Part shown: positions 1-11,999 of the stretch, one piece after another | How the letters are laid out: every line of letters starts with the position of its first letter | Numbering within the stretch: position 1 is the stretch's first letter | From: Struthio camelus | Taxonomy: Eukaryota; Chordata; Aves; Struthioniformes; Struthionidae | Assembly: GCF_040807025.1 (NCBI RefSeq) | Contig: NC_090946.1 | Coordinates: forward strand, 78,552,641-78,616,640 | Length of the DNA: 64,000 nt | Direction of reading: 5' to 3' | Translations under genes and position numbers: made by a program | Notes under the pieces: model-generated | The model's database searches: none | Seen by the model: the letters and a program-made list of their open reading frames with translations, nothing else | What the model was told of the DNA's origin: nothing

Positions 1-1397
1 CCAACGTTACCAGGCCTCACTGAGGCCCATCTGTGAACCATTCCCAGTGCTTGCTTCTCCAAAGTCTATGGTACATACTCTATTGCCTCCAACAGTTTGC
101 AGATTTCTGTTTGCAGCTTGTAGGATGAGAAGGTCCACCCTTACTCTGTGGGCAGAAGATTCATTCATACAGATTACGTTGCAGGCACAAACTCAGAGGT
201 TTTTTGTCCCAAGACAAATAATTGAATAGCACCACCTTCTGAACAGTGGTTGTTAGTCGAGTTAGTTATTGACCAGGAGCCCCCACCAAAGCCGAAACAA
301 AGCAGCCCAAAATGAATGAGCTGCAGTTTCAAAACGCTATGATGTGGTGTGAGCCCAACACCTTTTCTAATAGCGTCTAAGCTCACCAAGCAAATATAGT
401 TATTGCTAAGTCTTTATTTGTCAGGAAAATAAACTTTTCTAACAGTATCCAAGAACTCCAAATAACCTAAACAAGTGGTTCCCAAAAAAACAAACAAAAA
501 CCAAAGCATGATGTAAGTGGACTGAAATACAAGATACAAATACAAAATAAAGCCTATAAACTGTGTGTTTTAGGACAAACAAAAAACTGCTTATTTCAAA
601 GAAAAGAAAGGCTGTATTTATACTAAAACTGGCTATGCAAAGGTGTCAGCTCAAGGCAAACTTTGTATCTCTGCTCAGAGCAGAGAAAAACAGGGAGTTA
701 AATAAAGAGTATCATCAGACAGACTGCTCATAACACTGCTATAATTATGCAGAGTACCTAGATGTAATCTTACACCTCGCTTAAAAAAGGAGCGCACCAC
801 AAACTAACATGTTATAGTTATGCTTTGCCCTGAAGTGAACACGTGCAAATTGTTGATCGTAACAGTCATGTGGAGGAGTCTTAGATATATTTTTTTACAC
901 ACTCCGAGAGCAGGGACATTCAAGTCATCATGTATTTGTGTTTTTTCTTGGTTAACACAGTTTTTAAAGAGCTATTTCCATGAATCATGTGTTTAAAACA
1001 CTAAATGAGCAGTAAAGAATTTTTGTTTCAGTGATCAAAGCAGTAAACACTCGATGATTTTGTGCCTGTTGCCAGATAGTTGCATAAAGTATCACTTTGT
1101 TACCAGTTCCCTGAACACTTAGGAATCTGTTTCTCTGCCTTTCGGCAGGCAGGTCTGCCTGTTAATCTACGGATGTTACACTTGCATAGTGAGTGCAGCA
1201 TCTGTCCCTTAATTTGAGTTCTTCTTTTCCTTTCCCTTTCTCTCTGAAAATGAACCTAAAATGTAATGTAAAACTGGATAATTTAATTCTTAGGGGAAGG
1301 TTAAACAGCCTAAAAAAGACACCGAAGTAGGAAGTGGGGGGGGGGGGGAGAGAAAAAGTAGTTCCCATATAACATCATTTATGAAGAGATGATTATA

Positions 1398-1465
1398 GGC
1401 CAAATTCTTTTTTCAAGTACATGAGAGTACTTCTAAACTTGAGTTTCTACAGACAGAATTTGGCC
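1398..1465. repeat. short palindromic repeat (MITE-like hairpin)
   Basis: GGCCAAATTCT at 1398-1408 is the exact reverse complement of AGAATTTGGCC at 1455-1465, with a 46-bp spacer. The termini resemble an old palindromic interspersed repeat I remember from turtle and crocodilian DNA that begins and ends with this motif. The family name is not certain, and chance cannot be fully excluded for an 11-bp inverted repeat. Confidence 0.45.
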
Positions 1466-3624
1466 CAAGTTACTGAGTATTATATATTATAAGCACTACG
1501 GAGTATTGCAAGATTTACTTCAAGTCTAAGTCTTTAGTAGAGCTAACATATGTGAATTCAAATTCAGTATTTGCATTACTTGGTTCTTATACATAAGTTT
1601 AAATGTTTAAAACAGATTAGATTATAGTAACTTCATCTTGCAACCACGTCTTACTAAAGAGTCAGCACAAAAACTTCCACACATCAGCGAGAACATTACC
1701 TTTCAAAAAATAAAACAATTGGCATTCATTTCACTAGCAAAGATGGCACTAAAAGATGGCGGTCACAGGCTAGTTATGCATTTCACACTCCTGTGGTATT
1801 TGTTCTCATTAAAAGAAGATTAAAACAACCAACTAGCCCCTAAAAGAGAAATATTTTGCGAATCAAATGCAGTAGTATCTGTACTCCTACAATACAGCTC
1901 CACTCCCACATGCATCAAAATGCTTTCTAAAGTATCACAGGAACAGACCTCTGTGAATCCTTTGGTTTACGTTGAGCGATCATGTTACTGAACGCTGTTA
2001 GAGGATACATTTAGGCTACAACCATTGGCCTAAAGTCTGACAGTTAAGCCAGAGATCTGTACAACAGTGGGCAAATCACTAAGTCACTGCCTCTGCTTCC
2101 AGTCCACGAAACTGGACACCAGTAATTCCTTCCTGTGCCAGGGCACTCACTGTCAGAATAACTACAGTAGTAGTTGCTAAATACTCAGATGCTAGAATGA
2201 GTAGTTTTCACAAAGCCTCTGACAGTGCAAAGCAGCACAGCAAGCCTCTATCTGAAACTGTGACCATCCTCAAGAGGAAACTGGAATACACAGAGGAGTT
2301 GCAGCAGTTTGCAAACTGGGAATAGATGTTACAGAATTTATTCCTAGCTCTGCCTATTCCTGCCATGAGGCTGCTATAACATTCTGGCAGTTTCCTGACT
2401 TCTCCGGTTCTTCTTTTACGCATCAAGTTCTTCACAACTGAAAAACAGAGACGTCTTACGAGGCTTAATTTCTACATAAAGGATGCCGAGAGTCTTGAAT
2501 AAAATCCAATTAAAAAAAAAAAAAGTAAAGTATTAGTAGAAAACAAGATCTTAACTGCAGTCATTTAGGATTTACAACACATCTAAAACCACTTACATGG
2601 AATTAATAGGTTATTTTTAAACTTGTCAAAGTTTAAATTATAATCACTGCTATTGCTAATGGCAAAGTTAAGAACCCAATAAAAGCACAGATTTTCCAGA
2701 TTTTTCTTAAAAGGGAGCTGAGCAGTGCAGTTTGGTGAGTTACAAGAGAGGCTACAACACTCAGCCAGAACTCCGGTTTTATTACATCCTGTCCTACCCA
2801 AACTTGAGAACAGAGCAAGGTTTCCCAAGCTCACCTCTTCCAGAGTAACGTATTCTGAAAACAATTTTCCACATATTTAATATACTAGTTACAAATGGAA
2901 GAAGTTTTATAACTTTAACAGCGCTAAGACTAGAAGCTGCAAAAACACTTTGAAAAGAATCTACAACTTTGAATATGTGTTTACAATCAATATGCAGACA
3001 AAGCTGTTGTGCTGCTCAAAAAAGCTTCACAGGAAACAGAAAGACATTGCTTTGCTCTGTCATTTTTTGAGTGACAAGTGGTCATAATACTTCATTTGAA
3101 GAGAAATTGGACTGTCAAAGTTCCTGAGAACAAACAAAAAGGAAGAGTTTCCAGAGCATCTACACCTAGCACAACGTGCGAACCTGCTGTTCCAAAGACA
3201 GGTGAAATCCAAGTTTAAGCAGACAGCTAGAGTTTATGAAGTAGCTTATTACCTTGCTACAGCCCAGTCAGAAAATTCTGCAATATAATATATCAGAATT
3301 GATCATCACATATAATCAACTTGTTACCTCAAAAGTCAGAAAGACAGTTTTACAGATGAATTTGATGTTAGAATGAATGGTTTTGAAGATTCTCAATATC
3401 GGCAGTTCCTTTTAAAGCGGAAAATGAATTTATTTTTCAAGCACCAAGTTAGGAAGTAGTTTGATAGAGCAAAACCAAGCTAGCGACTAGGCAGGGTTGG
3501 TCCTGTGCCTTCTCTCCAGCTATGCTGGAGGATCTCACCTCTTCTTTTGCACCAACATTGGCACTTGTGTGCTCCCACTATGAATATGCTTGGAGAGCTA
3601 AATCAAGAGAAAGCTGACCATAGA

Positions 3625-3634
3625 ACACACACAC

Positions 3635-3695
<61 letters not shown>

Positions 3696-3706
3696 CACAG
3701 ACAAAC
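3625..3706. repeat. compound (CA)n/(TA)n microsatellite
   Basis: A short CA/CG tract at about 3625-3640 is followed by an uninterrupted AT dinucleotide run of 25 units (3641-3690) and then by CA-rich sequence. It lies in NAA30 intron 1. Perfect TA runs of this length are usually polymorphic. Confidence 0.9.
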
Positions 3707-5063
3707 ACACATACAAAAACATGTGCATGCATGTGTGTCCATGGCCATTACTTTACTTTTTTGGGGGTGGAGGGTGCAGCTAGCCTAGCTTCCCAAATCA
3801 GATAAATATAAACGTTGGCACAAAGGAAGAAGAGACAGGCGATAGAAAAGGAAGAGCAAGTAGCCCTTTTTGGTTGCACTAGCCATTAGAGTGTCCCTAC
3901 AATTTGGGAAGGCCAAGCCACAACTCCTTAAGTTTCAAACCTCCTAGATCATCACCCACAGGAATAGTGTTAATAATGCCCCCAAGAAAGAGTTCTGCAT
4001 TGTCAGGTATCCAAGATGCTAGAGAGGAAAATTACGGTATTTCTTCTCACTGTCCTGACACTGTTCCTGCTAATTGGAACACACAGTCCCTCACTGAAGG
4101 TAAATATTTTAAAGATACTTATTAGAGAGAGGTAGTCCAGGAATCCATTAACTGCAGGAACAGACTAATTTTCACAGAAGAGAAAGTCTTCAATAAAACC
4201 TCTAAAAACAAACCTCAAAATGCTAAAACCAGGCACAAAAAAATAACATATTGCAAGAGCCTCAGATTATTACATTTATAAAACAATTTGATAATTCCTT
4301 TAGACATTTGTAGCCACATATCCTTCTCTAGTTTTATGCGCTTCATATTGTTCTGCACTTCATAAAAATGGCAAATCTGAGTAGACTCGCAAAGTTCAAG
4401 CTAAGTTTTGTTGATTCAAGGCTATTAAAAAAATGAATCCGTCACTAGAAAATAAGCTTAAGAGATCTTTTCCTTGAGTGAAAACATGCTCTTTGAAAGC
4501 ACTTGTTTTAAAAATAAATATTAGAAATCAAATATTTTAGAGCTCTGTCAAACAATGTGTCATCGCCCTTTTCGTAACAACAAAATTCTCAAGTTACTCT
4601 CTGACCAAAAAAAGGAAACAAAACAAAAAAATCCCAAGATCTAAAGACTAAAAAGATGCACTGTGATCTTGTAGCAGCCAGCATTTCCTTGGCATTACCA
4701 ACAATGCACTTGATGCTGAAACTAGGGACATTTGTAGCTCACAAGCACTTCTTTTCAGTATGAGATTAATCAGCTGCACACATAGCTAGGATAGGCTCAG
4801 TGCTTGAAAAATACCATTCTGCTCCGATCACCATGCTTATAATTAATAATATAATGGCAATCATGAATTTACATTGGACAGTGTTTTCAAATAATTTTAT
4901 AATTTTGTTTTGTTTCCGAAGGTAATGTTTTGCTCAACTTCCTACAATCCTACTGTATTCCCTCTTTAGGGCTTTAAGAGGCATAGTTCTGAAAATCCTC
5001 CTATAAATCATATAAATCCTGCTATAAATTATACCAGACCCTAAAACAAGAACAGTCGGGAAG

Positions 5064-5290
5064 CTTAAGGCCAGATGGATTCCATTAGCCTGACCTCCTG
5101 TACTCATATCCTACTACAATTTTACAGAGATACTCCTGAATTGAAGGGTATCTTGGCTCTGGCTAAATCATATCTTTCAGAAAGGTGTCCAGCCTCGATT
5201 AAAACATCGAGGGAGAAAAACGTATCATTCATCTTAGCAACGTCGTGCCATACACTCTCACAAATGTTCCATTTTAGAGACTGAAATTTT
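5064..5290 (+). repeat. ancient interspersed repeat, reptile-type
   Basis: The stretch from GCTTAAGGCCAGATGG through GACCTCCTGTACTC, GCATATC-like AATCATATCTTTCAGAAAGG and on to AATGTTCCATTTTAGAG follows, piece by piece, a repeat I recall from turtle and crocodilian genomes. That repeat contains the phrases 'tctgacctcctgtat', 'agcatatcttcagaaaggcatccag' and 'ttgttccaatggtta'. This copy is diverged. I cannot name the family with certainty. Confidence 0.5.
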
Positions 5291-6158
5291 CATACGAGAA
5301 AGAGCAAACACAGCTAAGGTCCCCCTATGCACACACCCCCCTCAGGCTAACTTATACTCAGTTTCATATACCTGTGGATGGATTAGCATCTTAACAGCAT
5401 GCTTTTCAACTGTGCAAGTTCTAAAACTGCCCAGGAGTCGCTCTTCCATAAGAGCTGCTAAATATTTAGAAAGACAGCATAAAAGCTATATCATCCTTTT
5501 CAATAGCTCAGTGTGAAGAATATGAAACTAAACATGCCATTAGCACTGCGAGATAGTTGAGGCAGCATGAAAATTTCTGTATGCTACATACACTCTCACA
5601 ACTGTATGAAGCAATACAGTTGCAATTGTCTTTTTTAAGTAGGCTAGCAAATCAAAAGAATCTACAAAACATTTAACACTGTTTCTCCACGTATCACTTA
5701 ACACTTATATACTAGCCATGTTGAAGTCTGTTTCAAAACCATTGTGCAAGAATTACTAAGCACTCATAAGACACTAATGGGCTAAATACTTTTTAAAAAA
5801 ATATATAAACCTAGGAACTGAGACAGAACAATAAAAATAAGCTGACAAAGGTCACAAAAGTCAATGTCAAAACCAAGATTAGAACCCTTGAGTTCCTGGA
5901 CACTGGCCCTGTGTTCAAACTCTTTCACCACCACTCAAAACATCTATTCATAAATGTAGGATCTTTAGGCACATGCTTTATTTATACAGGCACAGGTGGT
6001 GAGAGCAATTCATTAGTGAAAGGTACTTCCAGAAAACCTTGGCCTTCCCCCTTATCCATGAAAGGAATAGCCTAAGTATTTCCACAAACGTCACCCTTTA
6101 AATCCTCTCCTCCCCAGCCCCAAACCACTCCCAATTCCTGCCACCCCCGGGCACTTAC

Positions 6159-7094
6159 CAAAAAGCAAAGTTGTGGCCAGTTGTGGATAAAATACCTATA
6201 TGTATAAATGGAGTAGGGTTCAGACAGATCTTTGGTGATCAGTCTCATGATATCGGGCATCTGCAACTCTGACTCATATCGGACGTATCGTATCGTTAGG
6301 TCCTCCTCGGGCTGAGAGTCCGTTCCCGAGCCTTTCAAACTGCAGGCTGCTGCTAAGGACCTGGAGAGTAGCAGCAGGGACTCCTCCTCCTCCTCCTCCC
6401 CTCCTTCATCCCCCTCCTCCTGCTCTTCCTCCTCCAAGCCAGTCCCTCCTGCGAGTCCATTGCGGGCTGCACTCTTAGCAGCAGTCATAGTTGTGGCAGC
6501 AGGCTGGCTCCTGTCCCCTGTTGCTGCTGCTGGGGGAGAAGGAGGAGGAGGAGGAGAGGGTGCAGTCCTTCCCTGGGGAGCAAGGTGGTTAGTAAGGGGG
6601 GTCGAGCACGGTGCTGCGGCCGGGGGCGACGGCTGCTGCTGCTGCTGCTGCTGTCCAGAGCCCATTGTTTTGCTGGCTCGCTTGTTCTCCTGCCCCTCGG
6701 AAGCTGCCCCGGCCTCCGAGCTGAGGATCTTGCTCTTGAGGGAGGCCCGCAGGTGCCGCAGCTCGGGGCTGATGACGCCGTTGAGCTGGTGGTTGTGGTG
6801 CGGGGGGTGGTGGTGGTGGTGGTGGAGGCGGTGCTGCTGCTGCTGCTGCCCCCCCTTGCCGCCGTCGCCTCCTCCTCGCTGCTGCTGCTCCCGTCCGCCC
6901 GCGGGTCCCTCCTCTTCCTCCTCCTCTTCGGCCTCCTCGTCCTGGGCCCCGGTGCAGGCGGCGGCGGCAGCGGAGGAGGTGGAAGAGGAGGAGGAGGAGG
7001 AAGAAGCAGCCCCCCCTCCTCCTCCGGGGAAGGGGGAGAGCGTGTCCCCCTGCGGGGAGAGGACGCTGCTAGGCCCCGGCGGTACCTCGGCCAT
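6159..7094 (-). CDS. NAA30: NAA30, NatC catalytic subunit, first coding exon
   Basis: NAA30 is the catalytic subunit of the NatC N-terminal acetyltransferase. With NAA35 and NAA38 it acetylates the initiator methionine of proteins starting Met-hydrophobic, at cytosolic ribosomes. The 312-codon exon starts [10 protein letters not shown], like the human protein, and ends with the start of the GNAT domain ([15 protein letters not shown] and later [17 protein letters not shown]). In between is a disordered region of poly-Ser (about residues 32-41), Glu, Gln, His and Pro-rich tracts, and the conserved island [14 protein letters not shown] (about 104-117). The coding frame ends at a consensus donor, TTTTTG|GTAAGT at 6159/6158, in phase 0. 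Reading on past it gives 28 intronic codons and a stop at 6072, which are not part of the protein. The start at 7094 follows homology. An in-frame TAG lies 6 nt upstream in genomic DNA. The acetyl-CoA-binding exons lie outside the window. Confidence 0.95.
6633..6653. repeat. CTG/CAG run coding for poly-Gln in NAA30
   Basis: Seven consecutive CTG units on the plus strand are read as CAG on the NAA30 strand. They encode the seven-glutamine tract at about residues 148-154, just after MGSG. Pure trinucleotide runs like this are prone to length change. Confidence 0.85.
6808..6849. repeat. TGG and CTG runs coding for poly-His and poly-Gln in NAA30
   Basis: TGG repeats at about 6808-6826 and CTG repeats at about 6832-6849 encode, on the minus strand, a His6 tract with flanking His/Pro and a Gln5 tract in the disordered N-terminal part of NAA30. 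They are an amino-acid homopolymer pair within 45 bp. Confidence 0.8.
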
Positions 7095-7097
7095 ATC

Positions 7098-7377
7098 CTA
7101 CGGGAGAGACCGACACAAAACCCGCCGAGGAGGCGGCCGTCAGCCGAGACGGGGAGGGCGGCGGCGGCCTGACGGGCCGCGGTCGGGGCCGGCGGCGGGG
7201 GGGGGGGGGAGGGGGGCGCGAACAAAGGCAGAGACAGGGCCCGGGCCCCGCCTCGCCGCCCCGCCGCCGCCTCTTCCTGCAGCCCCGCTGCTGCCGCCGC
7301 CGGGACCCTCCTCCGGTCGCCGGCCCGCCCCGGGCGGCCTCCCGCCGCCGCGGCCCCCGCCCGCCGCCGCCGCTCAC
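7098..7377 (-). other. NAA30: candidate 5'-UTR intron of NAA30
   Basis: On the minus strand the start codon is preceded by a pyrimidine-rich stretch ending CTCTCCCGTAG, a plausible 3' splice site with AG at 7099-7098, so the exon would start at GATATGG. About 280 bp upstream there is a good donor, GGGG|GTGAGC, at 7378/7377. A noncoding first exon just upstream of 7378 would explain both signals and would remove the in-frame TAG at the acceptor. This is inferred from splice signals only. An intronless 5' UTR is the alternative. Confidence 0.4.
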
Positions 7378-7830
7378 CCCCGCCTCTCCTCAGCGCCGCG
7401 GCTCCCACTCTCCGCTCATCCAGCGGCCGCCAAGCGCCGCTGCCGTAAACCCGCCGCCAAGTTTCCTGTCAGCCCTTGCGACACTTCCTCCCTTGGCGGC
7501 GCGGCCCGGCGACGGCGGGGCGGGGCGCGGCGAGGGCCTGGGCGGTGGTGGTGGCGGCGGCGCCGTTGCGTTAACTCGCGCCGGGCCGGGCGCACCCGCT
7601 GCGGCTCCCTCAGTCCCCGGCACCGCAGCTCTGCCCCCAGGCGCTCCCGGCCCGTGGTGGGGCCTACTCGGGCTCGGGCCCGGGCCCGGCCGCGGCCTGC
7701 ACGCCGCTTTGCGCTTTGTTTTTTAACCGTCGTCAGCCCCCAGGGTGTAAAAGCGACGGCCGCGGGCAGCGCGGAGCCGGGGGCGGGGGGTCGGAGCAGG
7801 GCAGGGGGGCGGTATTTGTAGCTCTTGCTT

Positions 7831-10800
7831 CAGAAATGTGCAGAAGCGGGGAAGGAGGTTCGTCAGGGCCGCTGTTGAGTCCTCGTGAAGGGCCTGGGGC
7901 CTGGGTAAGGAAGTCACTCAGCTGGTCGCCCTGGGAAATCCGCAGAAATTTGAACAAGTCCTCTCTCAAGTGCGCGGTGTCTCTGCCGCGTTTCGGAATT
8001 AAGTAATGCCTGTTTTAAGAATATGCCCGCAGACCTCACTGCAATAAGCAAATCCTTTGTAGTGTTTTTACTGCGGAGACTTTGTTAATAAGCGCCCAAG
8101 AAACAGCACTGTCTCCTTTTCACACGAGGAAGCTCTGTGGGTCTGTTGCGTGCAAGACTCATTTTCTTCTGCTACAGTTACTTCTCTATGAAGTGACAGG
8201 TCTGGACTTACAAGGAAAACCTAGCAACTTCTCTACGTGTCCCAACAAGGTTCTTTAATTAGGGTGAAAATAAACCTTGGATCCAGTTTCAGACTTCCGC
8301 TTATGAATTGTTAAGTTCTGAAGTGAAGTGAGAGAAAAGGAAAACATCTGATTGAAAGTGAATGAATTAAAATGGTTTTCACGCACCAAAGGGCTTTTAT
8401 GGGTCTCATCTGGGCTGCTCTGGCACGCTGGCAGTGCAGTTAAGTTCACTGTTCTCAGGTAGTTTAAACAGAAAGAGCAAACAAATGTCAATGTAGTAAT
8501 GGCCCAAATTCAGCTCTCGTTTACCGTGTTGCGGTAGCGTGATTGGAAGTGCCTGAGCCTGTGTGTTACAGTGGTATCCATGTTAGGAAGACAACCAAGA
8601 GCCAGCACAAATTGTCATATAGGGTGAAAATGATATAGCTGTTATCATAAAAACATACTATGTTACTTCAGTGAGGTCACAGGTACTATGGAAAACCTCT
8701 CTTTTGAGCTCTCTGACAGTACTGGCAACATTTTTTGTTCCACTTCCAATACCTGTTGAACAGCTTCCAAGCTCAGAAGGTCCTGGTTTGGTTGTTGATC
8801 TTAGCAGTTCATTGTCCATAGCTAGGACCCATCTGACCAAAGGTGGATATGTACACTGTAGGCACCCCTGTCTGAGCTAGTCGCCTTTGATTCCCCTTAA
8901 TGTCCCTGGAGAGGAAAAGGCACTTTTGTGGAGGGATTCAGCTCATCCTAAACTAGATTTCCAAAGCCGGTCAGATGACTTGTGTCTTGGAGGTGCGTGC
9001 CATCATCCCGTTAAATAAGGGACCTCAACGTAACTAGTTCATTTGAGACGGAAACCGTTTCTGTCACTCTCTGAAGTTAAGTGAAAGGTGTCCTAGGGCT
9101 ACTGTTGATATATTCTCAGTTGCAAAGCCTACTCTGCCTCTCATTTGTCTTATCTGTTGTTTGTATTACGATGACAAGAAAGAGGCCAGCTGCTTTTTAA
9201 ATGGACTTTCTGAACCAGAAGTGTGTGTAATAGCTTTTTGTGTAATAGCTTTAGGTGCATTTTTGTTCCTCAGGTTTCTCTCACTGCTTTTTGAACCTCC
9301 AGCAGCCCTGAGCACCGTCATGCTGTTGCAAACCACTCCTTCCTCTGAAGCTAGGACGGGGCTTGAACACAAGTCTCATTGTCTTTCTAGTTCATTGTTC
9401 AATAACTCTGTGACCTTGGGGGTTTCTATGGCTAATTCATTTATTAAGAAAACAGTACACACTTGGGGAACTGTTCCTGTATAGTTCTGTTATCTCCAAA
9501 AAGAAAGGGAGCTATTGATGGCCTTTCTCCTTTTTCTCTTAGATATCTAAGGGAACTATCTGGTCACTGGATTAACTTTGCAGTTACTCTGCGTTAGATC
9601 TCAACTCAAGGAAACCCTTGTGGAAAGCGGACATCTAAACATGTCATGTTCCCTGGCATAATGATGGTAACATCACAGCTGCACCAAAAATGAGGATATT
9701 GCACACAGAATATTGAGCTGTACTTAATCAGGGGAAACAAACAGGAGAAGCAGGTCAATGTTTAACAAAGAAAGGACCTGAGCTAATACCTGCCCACTAT
9801 TGCACTGGCCACACTAGCTGAGCTATGACTTCTCCACAGCCCGGCAATGAACTGTGTGGGCAAAGATGTTGTCATTCAATTAAAGTAGCTTGACTTCCGT
9901 CTTCTGCACTTCAAATTGATACAATATGATAATAAAGAAATATGAGGATATCTAGAATTTCTGCACCTAACTCTGTAGTTAGACAGGAAGTGCAACATGT
10001 GCCAGCGTAGGTGGAAATACCAGGTCTGTCTGAGCTCCTGAAACAGCAAATAGAGAATCATACATATCGAAGTATATAAGGTTATAAGCACAGTAAAAGA
10101 GGAATTCAGTAAAAACAAAATGTATGTATACATATCAAATGTTGCTTGGTTCACGCTGAGCAAGCTGTCTGTTTAAGTGGTGGGATGTGTGCTGCTCAGA
10201 AGGAGAGTCTTCGTGTAAAATGGTCAATCTGGAAAAACTGTGGTTTAGAAAGAGTGTTGTAACAAGAGAAATCACAAGGGGGTAGTGTTGGACAGCACTC
10301 CAGTCTCTGAAATTCCCACAACAGTGACCCTGTGCCATAAACTCGGTTTATTTTAGCAGAAGAACATACAGAAGTCACTGCATCTCTTCTGACAGCAGTC
10401 TCTGGGCAGATGACATTTGTCTCCATGGGAGACAGGGACTTGTAGTGTCAAGATCAATACACCAGTGCAATTGTCATCTTCACTTCTGTAGCTACATTGA
10501 AATCAAGTGTGAAATGATGATGAGAGAGATTTGGGAGATGCAAAAAGAGAAAAAAAGAAAACAGAGATCTGTGAAGGATGAGTCAGCCATGACAATATTT
10601 ATTCCATTTCTTGCTCGTACACTTCTACTACAGGTGAAACTATCTGAGTCTTTATAACTAAAGCTGGCCTCTCTTACCCATGCCTACTCTCTATAGGAGG
10701 AGAAAATCATAGCTCAGCAGGAGGAGTAAGAGACGTGGTTGGTAGGTGCATTCAAGAGTGCTCCTTCTGATAAGGAGCTCTTGAGCCTTTCAGGAAGAGT

Positions 10801-11990
10801 TTTTGCTGTCTTTCCTACTCTGCCGAGACTCCTGTGCTATCAGAGGTCTCTCACTTCTCCCAGTCTTGTGGGGACACAGGAGCCTTCTCTGGTATTGGAA
10901 GAAACCACAGAAGGGACAGAAGGAATCTCCGTGCCTTTATTTTGCACCGGGGCTTTATGTGTATTTAGAAACCAAGCAAAAATGTATATAGGAGTGGAGA
11001 TTTTTTTTTAGAGATGATTTCATAGCAGAGCATTGATTCCACTGTGCCTTGCATCTGGTCTGTGAAGCTAATGAGGAATGATTGATTGATTTGAAATGAT
11101 GTGCTTCATTGCAAATAGCCAGGGACAGCTCTTCTCTTTCAAACCCTTTATCAAAAAGGATGGAGAAGCAAGGGGGGAGAGAAGCTGCAGACACAATGTA
11201 CTTGAAAAGTCAGTATACCACTGTAAAGTTAAAGCAGGTAGCTAAGATCTCAGCTAGTGTGTGTAGGCCTAACTCCACTGAAAACAATCCCTGGCAAGAA
11301 GAGAAAGTACTGTAAGAATTAGGCATGTCTGACTTTCTCATCTGGCTGGCTGCTTGTTCCATCATTGTTTAGTGCTCTCAGTATTGCACAAGGAGATATT
11401 TTAACTTCAGCAAGTCAATATGTTGATCTTCTTGCGTGAACTACTCACCCACATGCTCTGACCCATCCCACTTTATTGTGTGAAAGGAGCATACCAGCAG
11501 GAAATTGAGGCATACTTTCTTGTAATAACACCAGTCAATAGTTTTAAACTCAGTTTGACCAGTTGAGTCGGATTGGTTTTACAGCCGTCTAACAAAAGAA
11601 AATGTAGTTATAGTATATTTAAAAATCATGTGACTTTATGTCCTTTTAAGCGCACTTGCTGAAATCTGTACAGTAGGCACCCTATTTACCATTTACCATA
11701 TCAATATACATTTAACAACTCTGGAGTTAGGGAAATGAATTTTTAAAATCTCTGAGCTTCCATTGGAGCCAATGAGAAATTTCTTATTTCCTTCAGCAGG
11801 AATGGAAACAGATCGACACTAGAGTCCTTTGAAAAACTGAGTAATAATCTACCTAAAACTGTTTAAAGTATGATTTAGCGTCTTTGAAGTCATTAAAGTA
11901 CAGTAATCTTTTTAGAACGTCCTCTGCTGGTTACTGTTTTTCTTTTGCTGATAGACTCTCTATGGTAAGAAATATTAAGGGGAATAAATA
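7831..11990. other. intergenic, upstream of NAA30
   Basis: Sequence of average composition with only short chance ORFs. A fragment at about 8498-8570 (beginning TGGCCCAAATTCAGCTCTC) may be a decayed copy of the reptile-type repeat that also starts the hairpin near 1.4 kb. A small tandem duplication around GTGTAATAGCTTT lies near 9226-9252. I see no exon that I can name. Confidence 0.6.
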
Positions 11991-11999
11991 CCTTTAAAA

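Larger units (their letters stand above)
1..6158 (-). other. NAA30: NAA30 intron 1 (partial, runs off the left edge)
   Basis: The stretch downstream of the NAA30 splice donor (minus strand, GTAAGT at 6158-6153) is AT-rich and shows only short chance ORFs. I looked on the minus strand for the next NAA30 exon, which should resume the acetyltransferase domain with a segment like AMVGEECVGAIVCKLD, and found nothing resembling it. The intron is therefore longer than 6.1 kb and later exons lie left of the window. It contains a G13 run at 1336-1348, a small hairpin repeat near 1.4 kb, a TA microsatellite near 3.65 kb and an old interspersed repeat near 5.1 kb. Otherwise I see nothing in it. Confidence 0.75.
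6300..7830. promoter_or_regulatory. CpG island over the NAA30 promoter and first exon
   Basis: GC and CpG content rise sharply at about 6.3 kb and fall again by about 7.83 kb. The block spans the NAA30 coding exon and about 740 bp upstream of its ATG. The upstream half is dense in GGCGGG-type Sp1-like motifs with no TATA box I can see. That is the usual layout of a housekeeping promoter. The transcription start is not determinable by eye, but it most likely lies between about 7.4 and 7.75 kb on the minus strand. Confidence 0.8.

Noticed and set aside
3505-3783. 92-codon ORF with an Ile-Tyr repeat
   Set aside because: Translation of the TA microsatellite; not a gene.
6072-6158. C-terminal 28 codons of the 340-codon NAA30 frame
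   Set aside because: They follow a perfect GTAAGT donor, and the human protein continues with a different sequence at this point, so they are intron read-through.
6460-7821. 453-codon plus-strand ORF and several 100-300 codon ORFs over the NAA30 CpG island
   Set aside because: They are antisense or shifted frames of the NAA30 exon and its GC-rich promoter, made of Cys, Arg, Pro and Gly runs. Stops are rare in such GC-rich DNA.
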